Notes: generated by a model from the letters alone, not told the origin. Positions 1 to 8,480 are shown, counted from the stretch's first letter. The stretch: DNA of 17,307 nucleotides from Alphaproteobacteria bacterium UBA1908 (GCA_002337525.1 DDGG01000011.1:1-17307); one strand, 5' to 3'. A program made the numbers and translations.

Positions 1-290
1 AAAAGTTCGTCAAAGAATTGATCTATAATATCAATATGCTCCTGAATTTCTTTGTTAACTTTTCTATCTTGTTTCGGGTTATCCGAGTATACTTGAAAAT
101 GAAAACCTGCTCGAGATAGCGTAGACCAACACGAAAGAGCATTATGAAGATGATCTGGACTTATATTCTTCAAATGAGCAATCACTCTCTTAACTCCATA
201 TGAAAACTGTAAATAGTTGTACTGCAACATTTTTTTGTAAACAAAGGTAAGAGATTCAACTACACTATCAATATCTTTATTTTTTATCAT
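1..290 (-). CDS. Putative immunity protein to the adjacent toxin (partial, 3' end off window)
   Basis: The minus strand is open from an ATG at 290-288 to the window edge, giving at least 96 codons with no stop. The protein starts MIKNKDIDSVVESL and continues with helix-rich, charged sequence and no signal peptide or membrane segment, so it is probably cytosolic. It begins 5 nt after the TGA of the toxin gene. The purine-rich AAGGAG at 313-308, inside the end of the toxin gene, is 17 nt from the ATG, which is long for a ribosome binding site, so translational coupling is plausible. In contact-dependent inhibition systems a small immunity gene follows the toxin immediately, and it binds and neutralises the C-terminal toxin. 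I do not recognise its family: the immunity role is inferred from position, size and its low G+C, which matches the toxin tip. Confidence 0.7.
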   Translation of the reverse strand, partial: MIKNKDIDSVVESLTFVYKKMLQYNYLQFSYGVKRVIAHLKNISPDHLHNALSCWSTLSRAGFHFQVYSDNPKQDRKVNKEIQEHIDIIDQFFDEL

Positions 291-295
291 GGAAC

Positions 296-3200
296 TCACT
301 TAATTAACTCCTTTGATACAACACTACCTTCAAGGTTAAGATTATTTGTCCTTATAAAAATTTGTATCATATTCTCGCCCCCAACATGTACGCTTCCTTG
401 ATTTGCAACCGGACCTTTATAGATGGTTGTTCCTTTTGGAATATTAATACCAAAAACTGTATCAATGTGAGATGATGAAAGGAATTCTCCCGTTTTATAA
501 TCAAACCATTGCGGTCTAACCGCAGTATCAATACGAACTTGTGCAACTGAACTAGGAAGAGTCTCTGTAAACCATTTTCCTATAGGCTCATTTTTTATTC
601 CAGCCCTGTAGAATACCGTATCCTCGGTCAACACAATTTCATTATATTTACCCCCCGCAAAGTTTGCCGCAGGAGGGTATTCTCCAACGCCCAGTGGCCC
701 AGGATTATCAACCATATTGTATTTATAGAGTACCGAAGGAGGAGTCCGATGGGAAGTCCCGAGTGATGTTGAGGATGCAGCGGCTTTGGGCTGGCGTGGC
801 CCCCTGTTGAGCCCGGGAGTAGTCAGACGCCCGGAAAAGCCTGTTTGATAAGCACTCTCCAACGCCTGGCATGCTGATCCAGAGGATACTTTCAGACCTT
901 TAATCAGCCCAGGTGCAAAAGAAAGAGACGCCAGAATCGTTCCCAATGGGGCGATCGTTTGCGCATCCAAAGGCCGCATCCCAACAGCTTCAAGACCAGC
1001 CGCCACACCCTGATTCACAGACTCAAAGGCCATCGTCGCCAACGGACTGTGGAGCGTCGCAACAAAACCCACAGTCCCCCAACACAAAGGAGTGACAGCC
1101 TGAGGTCCCCCACAAGCTGCCGCAACAGCAACCCCTTCAAGGCCATAAGCAACCCCTTTACCCAGTTGCGTCAAAGCCTCCGAAAAATTAGGATAATCCC
1201 TCCTGAAACCTGCCCAGGATTCTTCCGCCTGACGCAACCGGGACCCCATAAAGGCACCGGCTTCTTCAAAGCTCAGGTTCCCCGCTGTGACATCAGGATA
1301 AAATCTGGAATCCCTATCAATCAAATCAACATAGTGTCTCAAGTGACTTTTAAGAGACGCCATCTCGGCCTGAAGGGACGCCCTTTTCTCTGGTGAAGTC
1401 CGGGAAACCAGTTCTTCTTCAACGCGTTCAATCTTTTTCTCAAGAGACTTTAGAGACTCTCGGCGACCTTTCAAATAATTGACAAGAGCAATATGATTCC
1501 CCAGGGCGTTATGCTCGACGGTCAGGGTGGCAATAGAGGTCGCCGTCTGGCGGGTGGCCTCATCACTTTCAAAAGCCAGGGAAATCCCTAAAGACGTCAG
1601 CTCCCCCACCAGAACGCCCACAGGCTTGTACCAGCGGCTTTTCTCCCCGGGCAGGATATCCATAAACCGGGCAGCCTCCACCATCGTTTCCGCGCCCGCC
1701 GCCGCAAGGCCCGTCACCAGGGGATTCCCCTTTAAAATCAGACCATGAAGCGCCCCATTCCCGAAATGCAGGAGCTTGTTAATCATAAAATTGGGCACGG
1801 ATTGAGTCCGATAAAGCGCCCTTCCCAGGCTATCCGTCCCCACCTTCTCCAGATCAGCCACGTCCAGACCCCGGACAGCCACCTGCGCTTCTGTCAGCTG
1901 CTCTCCACAGGTCAGATCCCCGATTTCCTTTGCAACAGAGGCCCCGATAAACTCGGTCCCCGCCCCCAAAAGACCTGATTTCAGGGCCTCGTCCCAATTC
2001 TGACCGTGAATCAATGACGAAACTGTTGTGTCCACCGCTTTTTTGAGCAAGGTATACCGGGCAAAATCCATTGTAAATCCAGCTTCGGGGAGCTCGATTG
2101 CGGGAAGCTCAACACTTCCCGTAGTCACCGCGCTCGCGGCTTTATCCGTTGAGACTGTTGAGCCATCCTTTACATAAAAAGTCGCCTCCATACCCCGCAT
2201 AATTCCCTTGGTCAACGCCTGAACCGCGATGTTTTTCAGCCCATCATCGCTGAACGTTTCCTTAAAGCCTTTCCCCAGGTCTCCATATTTGATTGTGTTG
2301 CAAGTAAGGCCCGAAACCATTGCAGTCACGGCCCCCTGGGTCATTCCGCCCACAAAGGCCGATCCTGTGGCCGTTTGAACAGCTGCCCCCAAAGGCGCCA
2401 ATGCACCGGCGGTTACTGCGGTGACAACTGCCGACACCACCATCATCAAACCAGGACCAACGGTTGTAGTGCTTTCATAGTGATGTTCATACTGTTCATG
2501 AAGAACGTTTTCGATAACCTTTGGCAGTCGTGCAAGAGCTTGCTCTTCCTGTTCCGTCAAGGTATTACCCGAAGCCATTAATCGTTGACGGAGGTTAGAC
2601 AGATCCTGAAGGTAGGCTTTCTGCCAGTCAAGTCGACCCATGTCAGGCACATCCATTTCAAGGCGCTCGCCCTGTACTTCTATTGTGTCCGGTAAATCAG
2701 GATACAGGTAGGTTGTGGCACTGCTCTTTTCAATTTCAGTCCGGGTTTCATGAAAATCAGAGGCATGCGAGAAACTGCAGGAAACGCTTTGACACTCCGC
2801 CGCTTTTAAAAGGTTTTGAGGCGCGATCAATGTCAGTATCGGAGCCTTCACAATTGTTGCTGTCAGGATGTTCGCCATGGCCGCAATACTTTTAACGCCC
2901 TTACCCGACTCAACCCGAGTCGGCAAAGGTGTTGCCGTGTACGATTCCCGATGCTCAACGGCGGTATCGAAAGTTCGTTCTCGCTCGCTGTGATAGGTAG
3001 TGTGGCTTGTTTGATAACCATGGTCCAGCGCAACATTTTGTTGCCCGCTATAGAACACAGCAAGATCCCTGGCAGAAATCTGTCCGGCAATGACGTGGAC
3101 ATTTCCCTCGGCACACAGGTACGAACTTTCTTTTGTTGCCTTGAAAACAGACCCTTCCTGAGTCGTAAAGGTATGCGTTTGCTCTCCCTCGTCCCAACGG

Positions 3201-6200
3201 TGCTCCCAATGAGATTGAAGAGTAATGGGCAAGGCCCTGAGCGCCCCCTCTGTATACAGAAAAAGAGACGCGCCTTCGGCATGAGCTCCCCTGGTTTCGA
3301 TACCCTTTTTCGTCACAATGACAAGTTGGCCTTCTTGCGATCCGGTTTTGGGAATGGCCCCTGCCACGGTTGAATAACCGCTGTCACACCCCCGGTTAAA
3401 ATACACGATTTCTGTTTGACGCTGGCTTTTAAAATGCCCGTGGAGGCTAAGAAGAAGATTGGCCCCCCGGGCCGTTAATGTTCCATTTTGTTCGATATCA
3501 TCCGCCACGGCGATAAGGCTGTCTCCATGGCATTTAAAAGTGCCATTAATCCGAAGGGCAGGTTTGGGAGAAGAGCTGGCAGCCCCCGCCTGCACCGGGG
3601 TAAGGGCCTGACTCCGAGAGTCGGGATCGGGACCCGTCAAGGCATTCATATTGCCGAGTAGAGACAAGAACCCCTGAGGGTTTGAGGCCATCTGATCCAG
3701 TCGAGCCGGCAAAGTCGTGTCACCTGTCAGATTAATGAAGATTTTCCAGGTGATAAGAGCCCCTCGAGGATCATAAATTTCTGGCTCGATAAAGGACGCA
3801 GGGGTAATACAGAAAGGTTTATAAAAGGCACGACCCTTTCTGTCGGTTTCTTTCTCATAGACCAGAAAAGGTTGATCCCCCAGATCCTTGTCACCCTCGA
3901 CAATCAAACGTTCCAGAGTTGTCTCCGGGGTCTCTTCTTCCGTAATTTCGGTCACAATATTTTTTGCCATACGCTGCATGACAGCCCGGGCATTCTGGCG
4001 CAGTCGCACATAATCCCGGGCAGAAGATGTCGAGTCCCCATCCAGAAAAGAACGTTTCAAAGTCTGCATCAGCAAGCCGGGTAAGGCTTCAATTTCCAGA
4101 TCAGGCGAATACAGAAACTGGATGCCGGCTTCTTGTAAAACAGGTCGGAATCCTCCTGTGGGGGTACGCTCCACAATAACAGGATGCGGGAGAGCCGACG
4201 CCAGGGCCAGGCCGGCACCCTTCATGGGAAAGCGCGGGATAAAGCGAAAAGGTGCGAGCGTTTCGGGGCGTTCATCAATCAGCTGAGTATGGCGCATAAA
4301 CTTTTGAAAAGGTGTCATGAGTGTTTGAGGCAACGAAGCCCTGCCCAAAGCGACCTGCATGACAGGAGAAAGCTGTCGTCCCACAATAATCTGACTCCCC
4401 TGTGGTGCCTGAATGGCCAAAAAATTGATTTGGGTCAAAGAATCAAATCTTCTAGCAATAGGTTGCTCAGAAATAATTTCTGAATGACCAATACTATTTA
4501 CTCCACCTATCAATCTAGATTTTTTAATCCATAAGGGATTATTAAAGAACTTACTAAGTGCCCAAAAACTGGCACCACCTGTATGAACATAGCTTGGGTT
4601 TGTTTTGAAATTGCCCCAGCCGCTGACTGTATTTGCAGGATAACCATCAAGAGGGTGATGCGGACTTCTATTTGCATGGGAAAATATGCTGATATCAATT
4701 TCTGATAAAAAAGTTTCTATTTCAGGCCCCTTAAGATTCATAAAGGTCCCATACTGATTTTCCATAAAGTGGTCAAAAAAGGTTACTCTTGATGCATGGA
4801 ATCTTGACGTGTTGAGAAAAAACCCTTTTTCAAGATTTAGTGTATTCCCTACATAAAAAAGAGTTGGCTCGCAGCATGGTACTGCTTGAAATAAATTATG
4901 CACAACACTTCTGTGGCAAGAGTATATTCTATGAGTAAAGTCAATCGTCGCAGGTTTATGCTTAAGTTTTCCTATTAAATTAAGGTTTTTATTGACTCTA
5001 AAATTACCTGAGTTTTCACTTTCATCAGATAAGTCTAGAAATGCATTTTTATAGATTTGGAAGAAACCTTTATTGTTAAAAGTTCCCTTAAGATAGAAAT
5101 CTTTTTTTACAATAAAAAAGCTTTCTGATAAAGAAAAACCGTTGTAACGAATATAGTGATCTCCATCATACGTCACTTTTGTATCATTTGAATAAAAATT
5201 TTCTCTACAGTTACCTATATTTGAAGGCCAAAAGCTATAGAACCATTCACTCTCAGGGTCCACCCCAAGGCGTCCAATAAAAAGACCGCCGGGAAGGGTA
5301 AGGTCTCCCGATCCGGCAAGCAGGCCCCCGCGCAGGACATCAATTTTATAGAGTTCTCCCTTTAAAAGCCCCTCTGTCTCAAGTTCAACGAGTTCCCGCT
5401 TGTCGATAGGGCTTTTATATCCTTCCGGAGTCTCAATCAAAAGGGTGCGTCGGGGGGCTTTAAAATGGAGTCCAAGCTTTGTTTTAACAGGGGCTCTGAG
5501 AATAATGCCGGGGTTTTCGTCAGGATTTTCTTCATCAGGGGCAAGAACTTGCCTTGCTGTTGCGGTGACAGGAGCCTGGCTTTGCACGAGCCTCGTATCT
5601 GGAGCCTCGGTCGTTTTTCTTTCCTTAAAGGCCCAATACCCCTCTGTTTGAAAGCCTGTAAGGACTTCAAGGTCCTGGTCCGGATTCACCACGGTCAGAA
5701 GTTTTTTACCCTTGAATACAAAAGGAAGATTTGAAAAACGGCGGCCAAGTTTCTGAGTGTACAACCCAAGCAACGGGCTTTCCAGATAACAGCCTGACAA
5801 ATCAAGATCGGGGGCAGAGATTTTTACAGGATTTGGAGATTTTAGTATCCCCCTGGATATACGCATCTTTTCAGAGCTCAGGCAAATACCATCCCGGGCT
5901 TCAAAAACAATATCTTCCAGACTTCCATAATTACGCCCCGTCAGATTTTTTGTACCCTCCAGATCTATTTTCCCCTGTGGGGCTTTTATACGGGTTTTAT
6001 AAAAAGAAATGAATCTGGATGATCCTGTAACATCGCCTTCCAGGCTTTCAAGAGAGACTAAATTATCGGAAGTATCAGGCGCTTGTCCCCCTTTAAAATC
6101 AATACTAAAAAGGGTAGGCAAAGTAATATCCCCTTTTGCTGTCATGGTTCCTAAAAAGGATAATTTGTGAAAATAAGATGGAAACATTTCGGTCCCCTCA

Positions 6201-8056
6201 AGAGTGAGCCCTTTCGCAGCCACAACATGCTGGGAAAAAATAAAGTCAGAGTCCGGGACCGACTCAAAAGTCTTGCCAAACAAGATTTTTGCCGGTAAAA
6301 AATGGGTTATAAGCTCAACAGGGGGTGCCTTAAGAGAATCAGGAGACCCCAACGAAACAATCCTAAGGGTTAGCAAAAGTCCCTCGATCAAGGACCCATC
6401 AAGAACCGCGTTTGTGGCAAATATATTTGTCGTCAGGCCAGATCCAATACAAGCCCCTTGAAGATTAATAGAGCCTGCAGAAGAAAGATGAACCCCCAGG
6501 GCACCAAAAATTTCCAGAGTTGAAACAGCCTTGTTGCGTGTGCCCTGACCCTGGATTCGAGACCTATAAGAAAAAATACGTACTTCATCTTCAGATGAAA
6601 GAACTTTTCCATGATCCAAAATTAAAGCAGGTTTTTTAGATCTCTGCATTCCTGAACCAACAGAGATCAAAACCTTTTTTTTCCCTGAAAAAAGTCCATG
6701 TCGATGGTCAGTGTGCTGTGCATCAAAAGATATCTTTCCTGTCTTAGAAACTATTTTCCCATGGCTTCCTTGGTACATTCCTGAATGAATCGTGATATCG
6801 TTGGCAACTTCAACAATCCCTTCCTCGTTTACAAAGTCTGCTCTGTTGTTGGTACCGGAATCACCAAAAGAGAAATCACCTTCTACTTTTAAACGTCCCC
6901 TGCTTCCTTTGTAGTAACCCGTGCCAATCTTGGCACTTCCCAAGACATTGATAGTTCCCTTTTCATTAATAAGGCCCTCCTTCGTTAAAGACAGTGCCCC
7001 CCCTATATTTAGATTGCCTTCTTTATTATCAATTAAGCTCGTACCAACAAAGTCACCCCGGATCTGCATAGATCCTTTATTGGAAACATTACAGCCATGA
7101 TGTGAGAACTCACCACTTTCAAAGTAGCCTTTATTTAGAAAATTATATGAAAGACTCGTACGGGTTCTTTTATGAATAGTGGTCTGATTTTCGTTTAGAA
7201 AATTAGACCAGAGCTGAAGATCAAAGTTTCCGGCTTCCAGTATGCCTGTATTAACAAAATCTACAGAGAACCCCAGGGTGAAATCTTTTCCGGCATAGAA
7301 ACTCCCCCGGTTCAAGCTTTGACGAGAAGGAACATCCCACAGAAGGGATCCCTGGCTGGATAAAGAACCTTCATTGAGAAAAAGAGGCAAATCACGGCCA
7401 TGTTGACCTCCATAGGAAACCTCAAGATGATCCTGGACCCGAAAGGAAGCACCTTCCTGAATATGGAAAGAAGGACCTTCGACCTGCTGGTCGCTTTTAT
7501 CCCCAATAAAAAGAGATTTCCCTCTTATTTTTGATCCTTCCTGCGCCCGGAAAGAGCCACTTACAAGAGTTGATTTGTGGGCAGAAAGATAGGAACCGGC
7601 AACAAGATCAAGGGCTTGTCTGGTCCGCACCAAAAAATTTCCCTGGCTGATAAAAGAACCAATCTGAAGGCTGCCATCAGAAGAAATTTGAAGACCTTTA
7701 AAGGCACTTCCTTTCAAAACAACCACATCTTTTTGCCGCAGACAAAAACCATTTTGACTCACTTCCACATCAAAAAAGCGATCAAAATCCCCTGAATCAA
7801 TCAAAGAGCCTGTCTTTTGGAAAGTTGTTGTGGCTTGATTCGGATCAAATTGTAGAAAAGCCTCCTGAACTCTTCCCCCGGAACGTGCTTCCAAACGCCA
7901 CATTTGATGATAGGCAAGTTCCCCTTCCACAGCTTCCAGAGACACAAAATCGTCTTGGTCAAAAAAGGCCAAAACATTGTGACCTGATAAAACCATCAAA
8001 AGATAGCTAAAAAGGGTCAATGACGCGGTTAAGCGCCTGAATATAAAAGGTTTCAT
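296..8056 (-). CDS. CdiA-like filamentous hemagglutinin-type exoprotein with C-terminal polymorphic toxin
   Basis: A 2586-residue secreted protein, in the normal size range for CdiA-type effectors. ATG at 8056 follows AGGA with 7 nt spacing. Residues 1-30 form a signal peptide ending near VLA. Residues about 100-450 and further blocks carry Asn/Gly repeats of the form N-x-G-x4-G-x-F (FLNEGSLSSQG, FVNTGILEAGN, FLNKGYFESGE), typical of beta-helical stalks. Residues about 1867-2180 are Ala/Gly-rich and hydrophobic (GPGLMMVVSAVVTAV, LLHFGNGALHGL), like the DUF637/pretoxin region of CdiA proteins, and end in VEHNALGN, a VENN variant. Residues about 2195-2240 look coiled coil, about 2295-2400 hydrophobic and entry-domain-like. 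The last 143 residues are the toxin. I find no NPNG-type TPS signature in the N-terminus and no TpsB gene. The CdiA-like architecture is well supported; the export route and toxin activity are inferred. Confidence 0.85.
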   Translation of the reverse strand: MKPFIFRRLTASLTLFSYLLMVLSGHNVLAFFDQDDFVSLEAVEGELAYHQMWRLEARSGGRVQEAFLQFDPNQATTTFQKTGSLIDSGDFDRFFDVEVSQNGFCLRQKDVVVLKGSAFKGLQISSDGSLQIGSFISQGNFLVRTRQALDLVAGSYLSAHKSTLVSGSFRAQEGSKIRGKSLFIGDKSDQQVEGPSFHIQEGASFRVQDHLEVSYGGQHGRDLPLFLNEGSLSSQGSLLWDVPSRQSLNRGSFYAGKDFTLGFSVDFVNTGILEAGNFDLQLWSNFLNENQTTIHKRTRTSLSYNFLNKGYFESGEFSHHGCNVSNKGSMQIRGDFVGTSLIDNKEGNLNIGGALSLTKEGLINEKGTINVLGSAKIGTGYYKGSRGRLKVEGDFSFGDSGTNNRADFVNEEGIVEVANDITIHSGMYQGSHGKIVSKTGKISFDAQHTDHRHGLFSGKKKVLISVGSGMQRSKKPALILDHGKVLSSEDEVRIFSYRSRIQGQGTRNKAVSTLEIFGALGVHLSSAGSINLQGACIGSGLTTNIFATNAVLDGSLIEGLLLTLRIVSLGSPDSLKAPPVELITHFLPAKILFGKTFESVPDSDFIFSQHVVAAKGLTLEGTEMFPSYFHKLSFLGTMTAKGDITLPTLFSIDFKGGQAPDTSDNLVSLESLEGDVTGSSRFISFYKTRIKAPQGKIDLEGTKNLTGRNYGSLEDIVFEARDGICLSSEKMRISRGILKSPNPVKISAPDLDLSGCYLESPLLGLYTQKLGRRFSNLPFVFKGKKLLTVVNPDQDLEVLTGFQTEGYWAFKERKTTEAPDTRLVQSQAPVTATARQVLAPDEENPDENPGIILRAPVKTKLGLHFKAPRRTLLIETPEGYKSPIDKRELVELETEGLLKGELYKIDVLRGGLLAGSGDLTLPGGLFIGRLGVDPESEWFYSFWPSNIGNCRENFYSNDTKVTYDGDHYIRYNGFSLSESFFIVKKDFYLKGTFNNKGFFQIYKNAFLDLSDESENSGNFRVNKNLNLIGKLKHKPATIDFTHRIYSCHRSVVHNLFQAVPCCEPTLFYVGNTLNLEKGFFLNTSRFHASRVTFFDHFMENQYGTFMNLKGPEIETFLSEIDISIFSHANRSPHHPLDGYPANTVSGWGNFKTNPSYVHTGGASFWALSKFFNNPLWIKKSRLIGGVNSIGHSEIISEQPIARRFDSLTQINFLAIQAPQGSQIIVGRQLSPVMQVALGRASLPQTLMTPFQKFMRHTQLIDERPETLAPFRFIPRFPMKGAGLALASALPHPVIVERTPTGGFRPVLQEAGIQFLYSPDLEIEALPGLLMQTLKRSFLDGDSTSSARDYVRLRQNARAVMQRMAKNIVTEITEEETPETTLERLIVEGDKDLGDQPFLVYEKETDRKGRAFYKPFCITPASFIEPEIYDPRGALITWKIFINLTGDTTLPARLDQMASNPQGFLSLLGNMNALTGPDPDSRSQALTPVQAGAASSSPKPALRINGTFKCHGDSLIAVADDIEQNGTLTARGANLLLSLHGHFKSQRQTEIVYFNRGCDSGYSTVAGAIPKTGSQEGQLVIVTKKGIETRGAHAEGASLFLYTEGALRALPITLQSHWEHRWDEGEQTHTFTTQEGSVFKATKESSYLCAEGNVHVIAGQISARDLAVFYSGQQNVALDHGYQTSHTTYHSERERTFDTAVEHRESYTATPLPTRVESGKGVKSIAAMANILTATIVKAPILTLIAPQNLLKAAECQSVSCSFSHASDFHETRTEIEKSSATTYLYPDLPDTIEVQGERLEMDVPDMGRLDWQKAYLQDLSNLRQRLMASGNTLTEQEEQALARLPKVIENVLHEQYEHHYESTTTVGPGLMMVVSAVVTAVTAGALAPLGAAVQTATGSAFVGGMTQGAVTAMVSGLTCNTIKYGDLGKGFKETFSDDGLKNIAVQALTKGIMRGMEATFYVKDGSTVSTDKAASAVTTGSVELPAIELPEAGFTMDFARYTLLKKAVDTTVSSLIHGQNWDEALKSGLLGAGTEFIGASVAKEIGDLTCGEQLTEAQVAVRGLDVADLEKVGTDSLGRALYRTQSVPNFMINKLLHFGNGALHGLILKGNPLVTGLAAAGAETMVEAARFMDILPGEKSRWYKPVGVLVGELTSLGISLAFESDEATRQTATSIATLTVEHNALGNHIALVNYLKGRRESLKSLEKKIERVEEELVSRTSPEKRASLQAEMASLKSHLRHYVDLIDRDSRFYPDVTAGNLSFEEAGAFMGSRLRQAEESWAGFRRDYPNFSEALTQLGKGVAYGLEGVAVAAACGGPQAVTPLCWGTVGFVATLHSPLATMAFESVNQGVAAGLEAVGMRPLDAQTIAPLGTILASLSFAPGLIKGLKVSSGSACQALESAYQTGFSGRLTTPGLNRGPRQPKAAASSTSLGTSHRTPPSVLYKYNMVDNPGPLGVGEYPPAANFAGGKYNEIVLTEDTVFYRAGIKNEPIGKWFTETLPSSVAQVRIDTAVRPQWFDYKTGEFLSSSHIDTVFGINIPKGTTIYKGPVANQGSVHVGGENMIQIFIRTNNLNLEGSVVSKELIK
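299..727 (-). other. C-terminal toxin tip of the exoprotein, ART/TNT-like motif pattern
   Basis: Residues about 2444-2586. The order of motifs is VFYRAG (Arg2484), GKWFTETLPSS (Trp2495), RIDTAV, then HIDTVFGINIPKGTTIYKG and VHVGGENMIQIF (Gly2559, Gly2560, Gln2565). From memory this follows a common toxin-tip pattern: YR-G, then G-W-T-P-P-S, then a VPAGT-like strand, then a glycine-pair/Gln strand. I associate it with ADP-ribosyltransferase or TNT-like NAD glycohydrolase folds. No alignment was run, so the activity is a hypothesis. The coding DNA is clearly more AT-rich than the preceding part of the gene, which fits an exchangeable tip. Confidence 0.45.
4440..5230 (-). other. AT-rich module inside the exoprotein gene
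   Basis: Encodes residues about 943-1206. Sampled lines here are about 28% G+C (4981-5040), while the line just upstream in the gene (5281-5340) is about 67% and the downstream part around 3400-4400 is also visibly GC-rich. The reading frame is intact across both edges. The segment encodes aromatic- and Asn-rich sequence with the same kind of repeat as the N-terminal stalk (KGTFNNKGFF, ENSGNFRVNKN). It looks like an inserted or exchanged stalk module. The edges are approximate, judged by eye. Confidence 0.55.
6737..7381 (-). repeat. Tandem beta-helix (hemagglutinin-type) repeats
   Basis: Encodes residues about 226-440. Successive units of roughly 20 residues carry a short Asn-x-Gly turn followed by a Gly-x-Phe/Leu strand: FLNEGSLSSQG, SLNRGSFYAGK, FVNTGILEAGN, FLNKGYFESGE, VSNKGSMQIRG, NKEGNLNIGG, INEKGTINVLG, VNEEGIVEV. 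The protein repeats are clear while the DNA has diverged, so this is an old repeat serving a right-handed beta-helix stalk. Confidence 0.6.
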
Positions 8057-8119
8057 CGTCTTTTCCTGTTAAGATACAGCGTCTTTTTTGTCGACTTATT
8101 ATTTAAAGTGAAGTCATTT

Positions 8120-8148
8120 TTTGTAGCTCCCTCGATGCTAATTGTCAA
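8120..8148 (-). promoter_or_regulatory. Sigma70-type promoter of the exoprotein gene
   Basis: Read on the minus strand: a perfect TTGACA (8148-8143), a 17-bp spacer and TACAAA (8125-8120), a four-of-six match to TATAAT. Transcription would start near 8113, giving a leader of about 57 nt before the ATG at 8056. It shows that the exoprotein can be transcribed separately from the gene upstream. The -35 box overlaps the inverted repeat at 8146-8176. Confidence 0.6.
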
Positions 8149-8176
8149 ACTTTTTATCCAATAGGAAAAAAGTTTG
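8146..8176. repeat. Perfect 10-bp inverted repeat overlapping the -35 box (possible operator)
   Basis: CAAACTTTTT at 8146-8155 and AAAAAGTTTG at 8167-8176 are exact reverse complements, separated by 11 bp. The left arm shares 3 bp with the -35 box of the exoprotein promoter. The stem is AT-rich and has no following T tract on the minus strand, so an operator is more likely than a terminator. The protein that would bind it is unknown; the divergent LuxR-type regulator is one candidate. Confidence 0.5.
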
Positions 8177-8199
8177 GTGCAGTATTCATGATGGATTAG

Positions 8200-8362
8200 A
8201 ACAGGTCAGTTCTTTTTTCTCACCTTAAAAGTTTTGTCTTAAAAAGTAATTGTTTTAATGATGACAGGAGGGTTCATGCAGCAGATATTCAGACTCTAAA
8301 GCCACTGGCCCATCTACGTAATTTTAGTACTGGCGCTGTTCGCTTGGAAGATGCCGTCATTG
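8200..8362 (+). pseudogene. Possible short coding remnant, unidentified
   Basis: The plus frame from 8200 is open for 53 codons to TAA at 8360-8362 and has no usable ATG. Its last part reads DIQTLKPLAHLRNFSTGAV then RLEDAVIEVSV, which looks protein-like, and the DNA around 8300-8370 is richer in G+C than its flanks. It could be the tail of a decayed gene, or chance. I do not recognise the family. Confidence 0.2.
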
Positions 8363-8480
8363 AAGTGAGCGTTTAAAATTGTCTCACAAGAATATCCCCC
8401 TCCCTGATGCAGATAAGAGAGGGAGAACAGCAGTACAAACGAGACATTCCTGTCTGCACCTTGACAAGAAAACATCCTTA

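Larger units (their letters stand above)
8057..8480. other. 424-bp intergenic region
   Basis: This gap separates the exoprotein gene from the 885-residue gene upstream of it on the same strand. It holds the exoprotein promoter (8120-8148), the inverted repeat (8146-8176) and a possible coding remnant on the plus strand (8200-8362). Two weak hairpins are present, CTCCCT with AGGGAG near 8399-8425 and AGACA with TGTCT near 8443-8456. Neither has a convincing T run, so I do not call a terminator. Confidence 0.6.

Noticed and set aside
959..1396. 145-codon plus-strand frame opposite the exoprotein gene
   Set aside because: Antisense shadow of the pretoxin/entry region with low-complexity composition.
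2816..3373. 185-codon plus-strand frame opposite the exoprotein gene
   Set aside because: It lies wholly antisense to a well-supported gene in its GC-rich part, where long shadow frames are expected; it is Arg/Cys/Ser-rich with no domain-like pattern.
8314..8475. 53-codon minus-strand frame starting 5 nt after the stop of the 885-residue gene
   Set aside because: The AAGG before its ATG is too close to act as a ribosome binding site, and the composition is not convincing. The overlapping plus frame looks more protein-like.
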